NCBI GenBank assembly: GCA_031310005.1
Contig: CM062383.1
Coordinates: 1,364,001 to 1,428,000, forward strand
Origin: Dactylellina haptotyla
Lineage: Eukaryota; Ascomycota; Orbiliomycetes; Orbiliales; Orbiliaceae
Direction of reading: 5' to 3'
DNA: 64,000 nt
Position 1 is the first letter of the stretch. The number at the start of each line of letters is the position of its first letter. The position numbers were made by a program, and so were the translations under genes. Under the pieces are notes generated by a model. That model made no database searches, was not told where the DNA came from, and saw only the letters and a program-made list of their open reading frames with translations. Positions 26,085-37,648 of the stretch are shown here, piece by piece.

Positions 26085-26528
26085 GGAACTCTACTGTCGT
26101 TTTTATAAGATGTCTACGGCCCTTTTATCAAGGGTATGTTTACCTGAAATTGACAGATCTAATCTGTGTAAATATATAGCGGAGGATTAACATGTTGAAG
26201 ATCAAATGGGCTACATCACAGCCGTGTACATATGTATATTACTAGAAGCTTTTGAGCGGTTTATAATAATTACTACTTTCCGAGGTCCTCGAAAAGTAGG
26301 TCGAGGAGCTCGTTATTCAATCTAGAATGTCTCCTCACCTATAAATGCCGATGGTTGTATCATCGCCAATTGTCTCCCACAAAGCAAACTGATACCGATA
26401 CCATACTCCGAGGTAATATGCTGAAAGAAAGAAATGAAAAGAAAATTTTAACGTCTCTCCCAAGATTCCAAACCAACGAATATACCCCTAAATCATAAAT
26501 TCGAAAATTGCACCCACAGAATAAAATG
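26085..26528. other. Convergent 3' intergenic region
   Basis: 3' flanks of AIM11 and ATG29, AT-rich, no gene seen. Confidence 0.6.
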
Positions 26529-28865
26529 TCAGAGCTGCTGTCTTCCTCGAAACGCCTGGCTGATACTTGACATCCTACTGACAATACTTCCTCCGGTACC
26601 CACCGCCGACAGAAATTGGTCTTCTAAGGCGGATTGGGTTACGCTGGCGTCTGTCGTAGGAGAAGTCAAAAGTTGAGGGTATGGTTTTTAGTAAAAGTCT
26701 TTGGATGTTTGAAGCGCACATAGGGTAACTTCTTAGCGGAGGATCGGTATTGTGAAAAGCACAAGGAAGACATAAGAATCGGGGGAGCACGACGAGCTGG
26801 TTGTATGAACAGGTTCTATAATAGTTGTAATAGAGCCTCGTGGTATTGGGGAATCGAACGAATCGAACGGAGCAATTTTCTCGTCCGCAAAGCAGTGAGG
26901 GAAAGAAAAAACTCACCACTAAGATCACTAAAAGAACTACCCATGCTCGGACTACTCTGATTACCATGAGGTTTTGCGTTTACTCGCCCTCGCGGGCTTG
27001 ACTGACTTGCTGGTGTGGAAGCCCCGCTGTCGGATATTGGATTATACGGCTGTATGTTAATTTGCTGTAGCCCTCTTTTTATTGTGCCACCAGAAGTATT
27101 CTGTCCACGATCAGGCTCGTACCCTCCAGTAGCAGGAGGGCGAGGCCGGCGCTGCTTACTTGTAGGAGGAGGAACGGTAACTGCAGCCTGTGCCCCTTCA
27201 GCGGCTGCGGAATTTGTACCATCACCTGCACCTTCACTCCATGGCAAGAAAGCAGGGCTCTCCTCATCATCTGCTTCTTCCTCCTTAGATTGCCTAACTA
27301 TTCTACTAGAAGTGCCGAACTTTCTAAAATTTCGTCTCTTGTACAGGCCATCGTTGTCTACGGAAGACGATTCATCCGATGACCTAGACGAGGATGTTGA
27401 TGACGAAGGAGATGGTGAGCGACGGAGAACAGTGGGCGATGTCGCCGTAGCATTGCCACCACTAGCTTTGGGTGTTCTTCTTGGTTGAGGTGGGAAGGAA
27501 TCTAGATTCCCCAGAGTGGGTGTGGCTGGAAAAGATTGGGAAGACTGGGTAGGAGGGGCACGGGTAGTAGAGGCAGAGGTAGTCCTTGACATGGGGGTTG
27601 CAAAAGCAGCAGATGGCGCTATAGCCGCTGCTGCCATCGCTGCCTTGTCTATGTATCGTAATGTTTAGTATTTTGCATGAATAATAATGATCAAATGGCT
27701 TCCATGCTCACCCTTACCTTGGGAAATCGGTGACACAGGTGGATGCGAGACATTCCGAGACGATGTTCGACTCATGGGCGTACCCAATGGACGACTCGCG
27801 ATCGCGGAATTTGGTCGCGAGGTCTCTGCGAGTTTGCCATATAGATCAGTATCTGGTTCATGAATCACAGGACTGAACATTTGACTCTCGTACCTGCTCC
27901 AGCAAGAGCCCTCTGGCCAGTAGCACCTGGTTGAGGTGTGCCTGGCGTGGCCAGAGGAGTGCTCACGGTCCCGACTCGCCGCAGTTGAGCCCTCACCTGA
28001 GAAAGCTCTCTTTCGTACAACCATGCTACTTGTTGAAGCAGGAATGGTGCAGATACATTGTAATGCTCAGCACTTGTGAAGAAAAGTTATACGCATTAGT
28101 AAGGGAAATCATAGTCACTGTAACGTTTTCCTTTCGACCTCGAAATGATGTTATCGATCGAAGGGACTGGTAATTTGTGTGGGGAATGGGGCTGCAGTTT
28201 CTTACAGAAGATTCCCTTGCATTCGTCAATTGGAGTTAGCATTTCCTTGGTCCATCGCGCAGTCACATAGGTCTACTTTGAAAGACTAGGGGGAGATCTT
28301 ACAATCCAATTCGCTATTCCGATGCTTTGAGATCACTTTCCACAGGCTGCGCTCTTTCGACGCATCCCAGTCCACCTGCGCAGGACACGAGATTCCATTA
28401 GATCGGGATTCGGAGTAAAAAAAAAAAGAAAGGGGAAAAGGGAAGGAAGCCGAGGAAATAAGTGGGACCGAATTGGAAGCAAACAGCAGATCGAAGCCTG
28501 TGCACGTTGAGGGTCCAGGAAAGGGAAAGAGGATATAGTGGAGATGGACGAATGCGCAGTACGAGGAGCTATCTTACTGGTGGGGGGTCGACGAAGCCAT
28601 TCCTTGGAAATGGCAGTCTCAAGTACACGGTGTATCTGACATCTGGAGATTGGTCGGGAGGGGCTCCAGCGGATGGCGTAGTTCTGCGAGCTGCAGGATG
28701 AAGGCCAGATGGCATCGCTAGTCCAGCAGCGGTAGGAACGAACTGGCGGTTGGAAGTCATGGTTGGAGTTGAGGGCACGGGTGGTAGTGGCGGAGGCGGG
28801 AATTCCGCAAAGCCAGCCGTCTGATATGGTTGTCGTGACATGCTCCGAGTTGGTATTTTAGCCAT
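26529..28865 (-). CDS. ATG29: Autophagy protein Atg29
   Basis: Part of the Atg17-Atg29-Atg31 scaffold that starts autophagosome formation. Exons (minus): 28865-28578, 28375-28303, 28215-28206 (10 nt), 28072-27894, 27825-27718, 27648-26917 and 26650-26529, giving 503 aa. The Atg29 domain is spread over exons 1-4: YTVYLRLPFPRNGFVDPPP, VDWDASKERSLWKVIS, the junction LDWNLLAEHYNVS, then FLLQQVAWLYERELSQVRAQ. The conserved C-terminus is SALEDQF and SRMSSISQAFRG. The middle is long, Ser/Pro/Thr-rich and disordered, as in other filamentous fungi. An N-terminal extension of about 75 residues precedes the domain; a second ATG at 28841 would shorten it by 8. The micro-exon is required to keep the conserved WxxLAE segment in frame. 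Confidence 0.9.
28206..28215 (-). other. 10-nt micro-exon of ATG29
   Basis: Minus-strand exon GGAATCTTCT. Upstream intron 28216-28302 ends in GCTAAC...TGCAAG; downstream intron 28073-28205 starts GTAAGA and has TACTAAT near its end. Together with the flanking exons it encodes W-N-L-L, matching the conserved Atg29 W-K-A-L-A position. Skipping it breaks the frame. Confidence 0.8.
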
Positions 28866-31800
28866 ACGGCCGAGTCGATGATACTAGTTCGCCGACGAGA
28901 CGATGAGATTATTTCTTCTTTTATTTTCTTCTTCTTCTTCTTCCTCCGCTGCTTCTTCGACTTCTCTCTTGTGTCTTATTTGGAGACCAAAAAAAATGTT
29001 GTCGGGACGCGATGGACGTCAAAAGGGCCCAGCCTGGGAGCTGGAGCACAGGCAAGTTCCGGGAGGGCGGAACGGACTGGGGAAGCCAATCTGGTAAACG
29101 GCTCGTGGGGACTCAAATTTAAGGCTCGGCTTGCCCATCAAATGCGGTCAGACCATGTCGAGAACGAGAGGTCGGGCTCCCGGATAACGGGCAGGTGTGA
29201 CGGCGGTGCTAATTAGCTGGCAGTTGGCCTTGAAGTCAGTACGGTGGGGCCGGTTCGTGATCTCTATCTCTCGCTCTCTCTCTCTTTCGAGCAAGATCCT
29301 TGGGGACGCCAGATCGGAAGTTGGAGAAACGTAATTGCTGGGGGCTGCAGGCAGGTTCCGATCAGATGAGATCCGATCCGGGGTTCTCGAAGCACCAGCG
29401 CATGTGACAGTCTGAAAGGGCGGGCCTCACACGAAGCAGAGCAGACCTCCTTAGGAACCCACGCGGGCCACGAAGGAAGGAGGAAGGGAGCTGGGGATGT
29501 GTTTGCGGTGCGAGGAAGCCCCGAGACTCGCGCTGGGAGGGCCACAATCGTGGGACGAGGGCGCATCTGCAAGGGCGCGTCCGCCATGGCCCATTTCGGC
29601 GGCACCGCTCTAGTGTCGGGCAGCTGGTGCCGGTGGAGCTTGGCTTCACCATCCATCCATTCGCTCCTACACGTACACGTACATGTACCGGTACCGCCGC
29701 CCCAGCCAGCGCCGTCGAGTCCGGTCTAGCTCCATCACACAACGTCGTGGCCGCCGTAGATGATGATGATGATGATAGTATCGACTCGATCGCATGCGCC
29801 ATGGCAGGCAGGAAGGGCACCACCTTGCATGAACCTAATTGACAAGCTGGTTCCCTTCCTTCTCTCTCAGATCTGGTCCGATCTCCCACCGCGACCCTTC
29901 AACCACCAGCTGGCCGGCTAACACACCACCCCTCCATCAGTTCGACGCCATCGTCCAGACTAACATCCGATGGCTTCGCTCCTCCAGCCACGGCGTTACG
30001 CCAGTGGACTATCTTTAATTCTGCAACAGACGACGAGCGACGCAACACGGTTCGCCATATCGTCTATCTCTTGCAACAACCCCTTCTGCTCTTTCAAGCT
30101 TTTTTTTTTTTTTTGGTAGTCTTCCTTTTTAGATATCTCCAACAAAATATATACATATTCACTTCGCTGGATGCACTAGGAAGACCTGCCCAATGGCCAA
30201 AACTGCGATGCTGTGGTTGTGCATGCCCGCTCAACCTCTCCTGGCATATACCAACAAACCAGTCCACTTGATTTATTCGTCCTTCGAACAATTGCAAGAA
30301 TTTCAGAATTTAACATTTGCCCCTCCATGCGCACGGATCAGCTTCGGAGTTAACAGACTTCTTTCCCTCCCGATGTCTCGTGCAGATAATAATAGTAATA
30401 ATAGTATCAGCGGCTTCAAATCCCGCCCTTCGAGACATACTGACCCCGCATGACAGTTCCAAATCGAAAGACCCGAGAGGGCGGCAGGAATCATGCAAAA
30501 GGCTCAAATAAAAGGTATCCAAAATACACCTGGAACATTCATTTCTCTCCAATCAAGTTGATATCCGCCAAGGATACTTTCAGTCTCAAAAGTCTCTCTA
30601 GTACGGCTTCCATTGTATCAACCCTACTCATGCATACGTAAGGTGTGTCTGGAATTGAAACAAGATAAGAATTGACATCAGTCAGTTCTGGTCGGCGTCT
30701 TCCCAGGATTCCAGAAGTTCGCATGAATACCTGCCTGGGCGTCTACAGATCGGCGGAATGGACACCTTAACACCCTCAGTCCGAGGATCCCCGATCCCGC
30801 TTATTGGGTCTCCTGCTTAATCGACTCGAGCGAGTGGAATGGGCTTGCGCGCATCTGCATCCCCGCGCACACACGAACAGAAAAGTGATTGAAGCTTAAA
30901 GCCAACCTCGAAAAAAAAGGAAGAAAAAATTCTTCGGGAGAAAGAAGCTGGGACAGTGTGACCAAACACATGGCATTTGGACAAGCTAGTCGTGGTTTTT
31001 TTTTTTTTTTTTTTGCTCAGTCTCCTGCGATCTAACCTCCCTGGATATTGTTAAATCAGAAACCCTGCCCATCGCCCCACAATTGGACGGTTGAATTCCT
31101 TAGATTCCGATAACTTACCCTCTCACCGAAGAAAACCGTGCTGCCTACCCGTGAGAGCCTCTGTCTGAATCATGGTCTTGCGGGGTGGGTCTCACGGCTT
31201 CGCTATCAGAAACAAGCGGAGTTAAAATTGATAGTACTAGTTGAGGCTTGCGAGGGCTCCGTCCCGCCGGAACGTCCCTTCTATTGATTGCCGATCTTGG
31301 GCTACTACCGCCTCATCCAACAGATCGGTGGCATGAAAAGCAGGTGCTGTTAGGATTGAGACTAGATCCCATACCATGGTAATAACGTTGATAGGATCAT
31401 TGGCCGGCTCCGCGGACGAGGTCTCGCCGCCAGATATCCAGCTTTTATCCATTCGAATATAGATTAGTCGTACTATTAATACAGGCACTTATGAGGCGGC
31501 GCAACGGTTAGAATCGTATATGCACGATACTAAATAGCACTGTTTCACCAGTGCTAATGGAAATTGTGGATTTGTTGATGCATCTACCCCAGCAATCAAG
31601 AGGGGAAAACGCATGAAGGTAAAACGAGCTCTGGCGCTAGGCGTCTTCCTGTCTAGAGAATATTATGTACGTCTATATACAATACACCGGTAGGATCAAC
31701 AGCTCCAAGCCAGGATTGGTCGCCATCTGACCGTTACTGACGAAGGGATGTTGGTTTTTGGTCATTCCGCTGTCGAGCTGGAAGATCGACTCTCTCCGAC

Positions 31801-33700
31801 TCCAAGGCGCCGGAATGTGGCCATACATTTTTTCAGGCGTACCGCCACATGATGTCTATGGCGTGTGGGGAGAGGGCGACGAAAAAAAGAAACGAAGGAG
31901 GAAAATGAAAGGAAAGCAAAGGCCTTCAAAACCGATTTCCAAACAAGAAGAGGACCATGCGACCGCCTATTGTTCATCTAATAGACGAGGCGTCCACGAT
32001 GATCGATTCTAGTTTGCTACATTTGCCTACGACACCTTTTTCTCCGCCTAAAAAGAACAGACGGATCTCAGAAAGAGAACAGGGCAAGCCCCAGTCAAAC
32101 ATCCCGCTAATCTTACAGCCTGTTCTAGACCGAGAATCCAAGGCCAGGATTCGACGCCATTGACAGCATCGATGACCGAACGAGCATGGTCATAATCCAC
32201 TTTGGGGGCCTGGGGAGGCCACAACAGCCAGATTGGGTGTGGTGGGGAGTCTCTGATTAACACGGGAAGCAATAAGGGACGAAGCCTCGAACCGAAAGAG
32301 CTGAGTCCCGACCACATCTAGATGCCGATGGAGTGGAGAAAACCCCGACGGACACCTATAGCAAGGCTCATTAAAAGGAGAACGGAAACACTATTTGGAC
32401 ACTGTGCGCTTAATCCCCAACGCGTTACTTTTTCGCAGATGGCGCGGGCAGGTGTTTCTTTCCCACCCATCGAAAACGATGATGATTTGATTTTCTTGAG
32501 CTCTTGTCGCGAGAAATGCACAATAATGCCGACGAGCCAATTGGTTTCCGTCCCGAGTTGCAGCCCCTTCGCTAGTGCCGTTCATTCAACTCACAAAACC
32601 CCCAAAGAAACACAAAAACTATCCTCCAAAATTGCACTTAGTACAGGTACCCGAGAAAGAAGCATTGCGGCAGATCATTTTTGTGGCCCCTCGCAGTTCT
32701 AGTCCTGACACTCCTAAATAGTGTCAAATTAAAGGCTGTTCGACCGAGGAAACCCTCAGATCGGGGCGATGACCTGGTTTTGGGGTTTCGCGCTCTTTCT
32801 CTTGCATGTTCAATTGAGTCCGATACGTCCATCCACATAAGGTGGGTTTTTTAACCTCCTTGGACTTATGCAGCCGGACAGGACAGGCCGCAACGTGCTG
32901 TAAACTTGACACAAAAAAAGGGCCTCATGATGCTGATTCTGAAATCAAGCTCTAAAATAAGAAAAAAGTAAAGAAAAGAAAAAAGAAAAAAGAAAAGACG
33001 AAAAAAATTACAGAAGGGAAATCAGAAGGGAAAAAGAAAGGTATACTGAGGAGGACTCTCTGGCAACATGGATCCGATGGCGCGGTTATATCTTCCATAC
33101 CATAAATCTCTTGGCTCAGCTTTAGAAATCCAGTCGGGGTTTACAGGTATTATCAAGTACATTAAGGTACCTAGCTAATATCCACCCCCTCGACAAAGCC
33201 CAAAATGTGATAGGGTTTAGCCAGCACCAATTTCTAAGGCTCTCGATTATTCCGAGCCGTCAGGCAAGCAAGGAACTTGAAAAAGCCGTCAGGTGTTCAT
33301 CCAAATATAAACCTTAAGGCCTTCCTCTTAATCTTCCCACTAGAAAGACATTCCCAACACATTCATTGTAGAGTATCTGCATTCCACATATCTCTAGTCA
33401 AGAATTGGTGCTGTTTTTCTCTCCTCTAAGCATTATATCGATATATCTATGCCGAATTCATGAAGGTAGTGTCGAGAACCTTTTCTTCCTGACCGTTTCT
33501 TAGTGGAAATCCCAACCAACTACACAAAGTTCGATAAGACTCTTTACCAAAAATAAAAAATATCGGATTTTGAGAATCCCACTCGACTTTATTACTCCAT
33601 TAGAGATATTTGTAGCACAAATCTCTTATAACCCTGGCTCGGCTTTGGTGCTACTCTACGTGACACGACTATCAAAGCCAGGAACACACACTAAGCAACT
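28866..33700. other. Long gene-poor region (4.8 kb)
   Basis: Contains the ATG29 promoter on the left and the upstream region of the unrecognised gene at 33701. GC-rich open frames (for example 29362-29889 minus) have no family features, and I do not call them. Notable sequence: poly-T runs at 30100-30114 and 30996-31014, a GATGAT repeat near 29760, and a purine-only-like tract at about 32950-33045. A 10-mer AGCCGTCAGG occurs twice (33255-33264, 33284-33293), about 410-445 bases before the start of the next gene. It may contain non-coding transcripts, which cannot be seen here. Confidence 0.5.
32950..33045 (+). repeat. A/G-rich (purine) tract
   Basis: Roughly 95 bases almost entirely A and G on the plus strand, made of AAAAG-like units. 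No coding or RNA gene structure is visible in it. Confidence 0.7.
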
Positions 33701-35038
33701 ATGGCGGACACCGAGCGTGATCAACAGTCACGTAGCCAGTCTCCAGATTGCGAAAACTTGAAAGGTTCACCTTTGCAACCTGCACACGCCGAGAGTGGCA
33801 TCTCTAGCTCTCTAGTTAGCTGGCTAACTAACATTGCCGTTGGCTGCATTCATCCTGTCAACGAACATTTCATGTACTACAAAGCCCCCATATGGTACCG
33901 GGAGCGAATAAAGCAAGCGCCCCTACGTCGGGAATGGAAAAGACTACAAGATGAGCTGGGGATCCCGGATGCCTACGATTCCAATTCAAGGCACTACAAA
34001 GTTGCCGTCTCATTCCACTTCTATGCCAACTTCATGATATCGGTGGACTCATTGATTAAGAATAGAGAGAAAATGGGGTCTACAAATTATAATTTCACAC
34101 TTCACACCGCCGTAAGTCATTTGGCGGTTGCTGTCGATATTATCCAAGGCGAGAAGCCAGAGTACCTGCGACAATGCCCTTCTCTGTTGAATTTTATTCA
34201 GAGCCTCATATTCAGTTCATCGTTTGTATTTTCTGTGAGTTCAAGCCTGCCCTTCCGCAACTACCCACTGCCGCATGGTGCGACCGAAGTTATATTTGGC
34301 TAACAGACTTAGGCGTTTGGGTTGGGGGATTGGGGGAAATTGATAAGTGAATGTCTGGCGCAAGAGGATCCTGTTACCGTTTTTCACAGGAATTCTCAGC
34401 GACCGACGCATAACGCCCGGGAGGATCTCTCGACTCTAGCAGGAATTTGGGACCATTTCACGAAGGACATGAAGCAAATGAGCGGCAGATTTCAGGACAA
34501 CCGCAATTTCTACCAACCTACATTTATCGTCGACGCCAATGGGGAGTTGGTCGACAACCTTGGTCTGACCTTCGTCAGCCGGGAAGATGAGAATGAACGT
34601 CGAATACCTGCAGACTATATGGCTGCCATCGAACATTTACAAAAGAATCCTGACGACAGACCAGTCATTCCTGAATCCAAGATGGAGCCGGATGATCTTC
34701 ACCAACGGTACCGCAATGAGTATTACTTCCAACTGGCCCACGAATTCCGAGCAAACAATCATATGGAGCCAGGAAATCTTTACACAATATTTCCTCCGTC
34801 CCTCAGCGAAATCGATGCTTGTTTTTCGCCTGCGGAAGATACCACAACGGCACCGATGGATTCATGGTCAACCCTCAGTAGTTCACCACCTACAGAGATG
34901 TTCAGCACTTATTCACAAGACTCGGTTTACCAACATGATGCATTTACTACATCGTTTACCAACAACCCATACAGCGAATACACCGAACACACCAACTATT
35001 ACGATCAAAACTATCAATACTGGTACCCACAGGCTTAG
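33701..35038 (+). CDS. Unrecognised two-exon protein
   Basis: Exons 33701-34234 and 34313-35038, giving 419 aa. The 78-nt intron has a GTGAGT donor, a GGCTAACAG branch site and a TTAG end, and the phase joins cleanly, so I believe this is a real gene. I do not recognise the product. Residues 1-30 are polar. Residues about 35-330 look folded, with aromatic and charged stretches such as HPVNEHFMYYKAPIWYRERI and RKYRNEYYF-like segments near the end. The last 90 residues are Ser/Thr/Pro then Asn/Tyr-rich (ending QYWYPQA). There is no signal peptide, membrane segment or known catalytic motif that I can see. The gene is isolated: 4.8 kb to its left and 2.6 kb to its right hold no other gene. A nuclear regulator or an effector-like protein are both possible guesses. 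Confidence 0.7.
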
Positions 35039-37305
35039 TATTCTTGCCTTTACTCTACTTCCGCAAGTTTGTCTGGGTGCTTGTCTTGCAATTTCATAAT
35101 TATTCTTAAACTCTAGATTCATATACCCATAACCTAGGATCTTATGCTAATGCCCCCTTTCTTTCCTTTTTTCTTTATTTGGTTTTCTGGCGTTAATATC
35201 TCGGTGGCTTAAATCCTTTTGCTAGGCGGTTATCTACGACCCACTCTAAGCTACCTGTCTTTTTATTTTCACTCGGTCTGGGCCGCTCAGTTTTACATGG
35301 CATACCCCCTACAAACAAGTTTGCGGCTTTCTTTTACCTGTTTTAGCATTCCTGTTTCCATTTCTTTTCTCTTTCAAAATCTAGCTTGCTATATATTTTT
35401 ACTAAATTTAGCCTCCTCCTCTACGTACATATCTTTCTTTTTTCTTTTGTCTGGCGGCAAAACCTCATTTACTCACACGGGCTAGTTATTGTTAACCTTA
35501 ACAAGTGGAAGGGTTTCTATGCTCACAAGGAATTCAACATGAAGATTATTCTTTATTGGTTTATCATTCTACTTCTCTTTTGTAGCAATGGTTGGGTTCG
35601 GGTTGTTCTTGGGTCACACCTGTAAACAATGTTATTAACCAAGTATACATTTTTTAAACCAATCCAAGTCCCACAAAACAAAAGCAAATAGATCCATTGT
35701 CGGTGAGTTGTGTACATATTCCGACAGAATAAAACTAATATAGTATCGTATCGGGATTGCTTCGTTTTCTAGAATGTAGCTGGAGGTATTGTAAGACTGG
35801 ATGAGATCACAACCACGCAATACTCTCTAGCTACGTCGATAACATATCCTGGTAGTTGCATAGGATAGGAATGAGGATCTTCAAACGTTGCGTCTTTGGC
35901 AAGTACTCGAACTTGAGATTATATGAGATGTCAGGTTTCCGAGGCTTCAAATTCAAGAGCGTGGTATTGATAACTTCTTTAAATTAGGTAATTGATATTC
36001 TGCTCAGCTCTGGGTCCCCGAGCATCTACGGAGCTTGGATGCACCGAAATGATTCAGATCTAGCGGCAATTTGGTGTTTGGCATGTGTCCTACCAGGGTC
36101 CAGGGTTATCCGCCAAAATATCAAATGAGAGTCTGCAGACGTCTAGTGGTACAGGTATTTGCAAAATGGAATTGCCTCAGTTGTATGGCATCCGCCTCCC
36201 CCCGCCCAAGTCTCCCCCCCATCAGCCGCTTTCACCGCCCAATCACTATAGTAGACCCTGGGACGTGACTCGGCCAGTCGGGCACGAGAGGGTGCAACAG
36301 ATATCTCTGCCCTCAAGGTTATAATTGGAGCCATGTACTCTCAGGTAACACACATGTTACACTAATCAACTACCCCTCACTGCTTTATTGCTCCTGTGGA
36401 GGACGAGGCAAAAGGTCCAAGTCCGAGGGAGAGGACCACCGGTGAGTGCATCTGCAGGAAGAATTGGACAATCTTCCAACCGAACCTCATGCACGTCTAT
36501 GATCCTTCTTGCTATTGGTCCAGGCAAGGGCAAGCTCGGTTCTCGCAGTGAGGATCATGAGATGCCGTGGATCTGAGAAAAGTAGTCAATCGAAAATCAA
36601 ATGCGCACTTCTGGGAGGAGCGGACAGGGTTCCCGGCAACGATAGGGAAGTCTAGGCTGTTGTTGCTGTGTAATTATGGACATCTTCGGGAGATGAGAGT
36701 TTGAAACTGTCTTGGAAAAACCGGATGATTCTTGCATGTATGGCTGAGGGTTGGGGAACAGGGTGACTATTGGGCCAGAGGTTGATTGCTGGGTGGTACA
36801 TCCCCATGGGCTTTGCTGGCCCATTCCAGCTCCAACTTGCGGGATACGTCCTCCGACCTAGCTTATTGGATAGTGACGATATTTGCTGAACCGAGCCTCA
36901 TCAGCCGGTTGTGAACGGATGGGATAAGTCGCCAAAAGGATCACAGAGGTATTTACATCTGCTGCGCGACGTATCCATACGTATATACGTGCTGCTGCAG
37001 CTGGAAAATATGCTGCTCTGCTATCCATCTATCCGGCTATTGGGTAGCGATGTATCATTGCAGGATGGGTGATTCCAGCTGGGCGATCGTTAGCCATTGG
37101 GGGTCCGGGACGTCCCCATCTCTGGCCGAGGCGTGGAACGGCAGCCAATGGAGGACCGGTCTGTTCGGATGCCACTGTGGCAAGTCAGAGCACGTTATAT
37201 TTCGAAGAAGCAGGTACCCATGTCACGGCCACGCTTGCTTCTCGTGAGGAATGGGGATGCCGGGATGCATCTCGCAGCACACTCGCATGGCGGTTGCGAG
37301 CCCCC

Positions 37306-37335
37306 AGTTGGGCTCAGTTGGGCTCAATTGGGGCC
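37306..37335 (+). repeat. 10-bp repeat, three copies, in RPS4 upstream region
   Basis: AGTTGGGCTC occurs twice in tandem (37306-37315, 37316-37325), followed by the related AATTGGGGCC. The spacing of 10 bp equals one helical turn, which fits a bound factor, but the function is unknown. Confidence 0.7.
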
Positions 37336-37434
37336 CAGTTGAGGCGGGCGAGGAATGTGTTGGGCGGTTGCGAGTTTTGCGTTGCGACGTGTTGGAAACC
37401 GGCGGCGGTCACATGGGGGCGGCGGCGTTTGTCG

Positions 37435-37454
37435 TTAGGGCAGCGGAGCCCTAA
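37435..37454. promoter_or_regulatory. Inverted TTAGGGC / GCCCTAA pair upstream of RPS4
   Basis: TTAGGGC at 37435-37441 and its exact reverse complement GCCCTAA at 37448-37454, separated by 6 bases, about 195-215 bases before the RPS4 start. TTAGGG-type sites drive ribosomal protein genes in several fungi (Tbf1-type sites, HomolE-like boxes) and plants. The inverted pair could bind a telobox dimer such as the protein encoded at 19364-21892. Confidence 0.55.
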
Positions 37455-37648
37455 GCCCGCCTGCCAAACAGCGGGCCCGCCCAATCCGGACGAGGGTCTT
37501 GGCACGGTGCACATCGAAATTTTGGTGCCCATTCCCAGGCCTCGCTCAACTCAGCAGCTATCTAACCAACGTCAAGGTCAACCATCGCCGTCGTCGACAC
37601 TTTCTCACCCTACGACACCCCTCTTTCGACCTCATATAATCCGAAAAA

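Larger units (their letters stand above)
35039..37648. other. Gene-poor region and RPS4 promoter
   Basis: The left part is T-rich 3' flank of the unrecognised gene. The right part (36900-37648) is GC-rich RPS4 upstream DNA. An open frame at 37069-37692 is a GC-rich artefact that overlaps RPS4 exon 1 in another frame. Regulatory-looking repeats in it are listed separately. Confidence 0.6.

Noticed and set aside
29362-29889. 175-aa minus-strand open frame
   Set aside because: Composition of GC-rich non-coding DNA (Arg/Ser/Pro/Cys mix), no splice partners, no family features.
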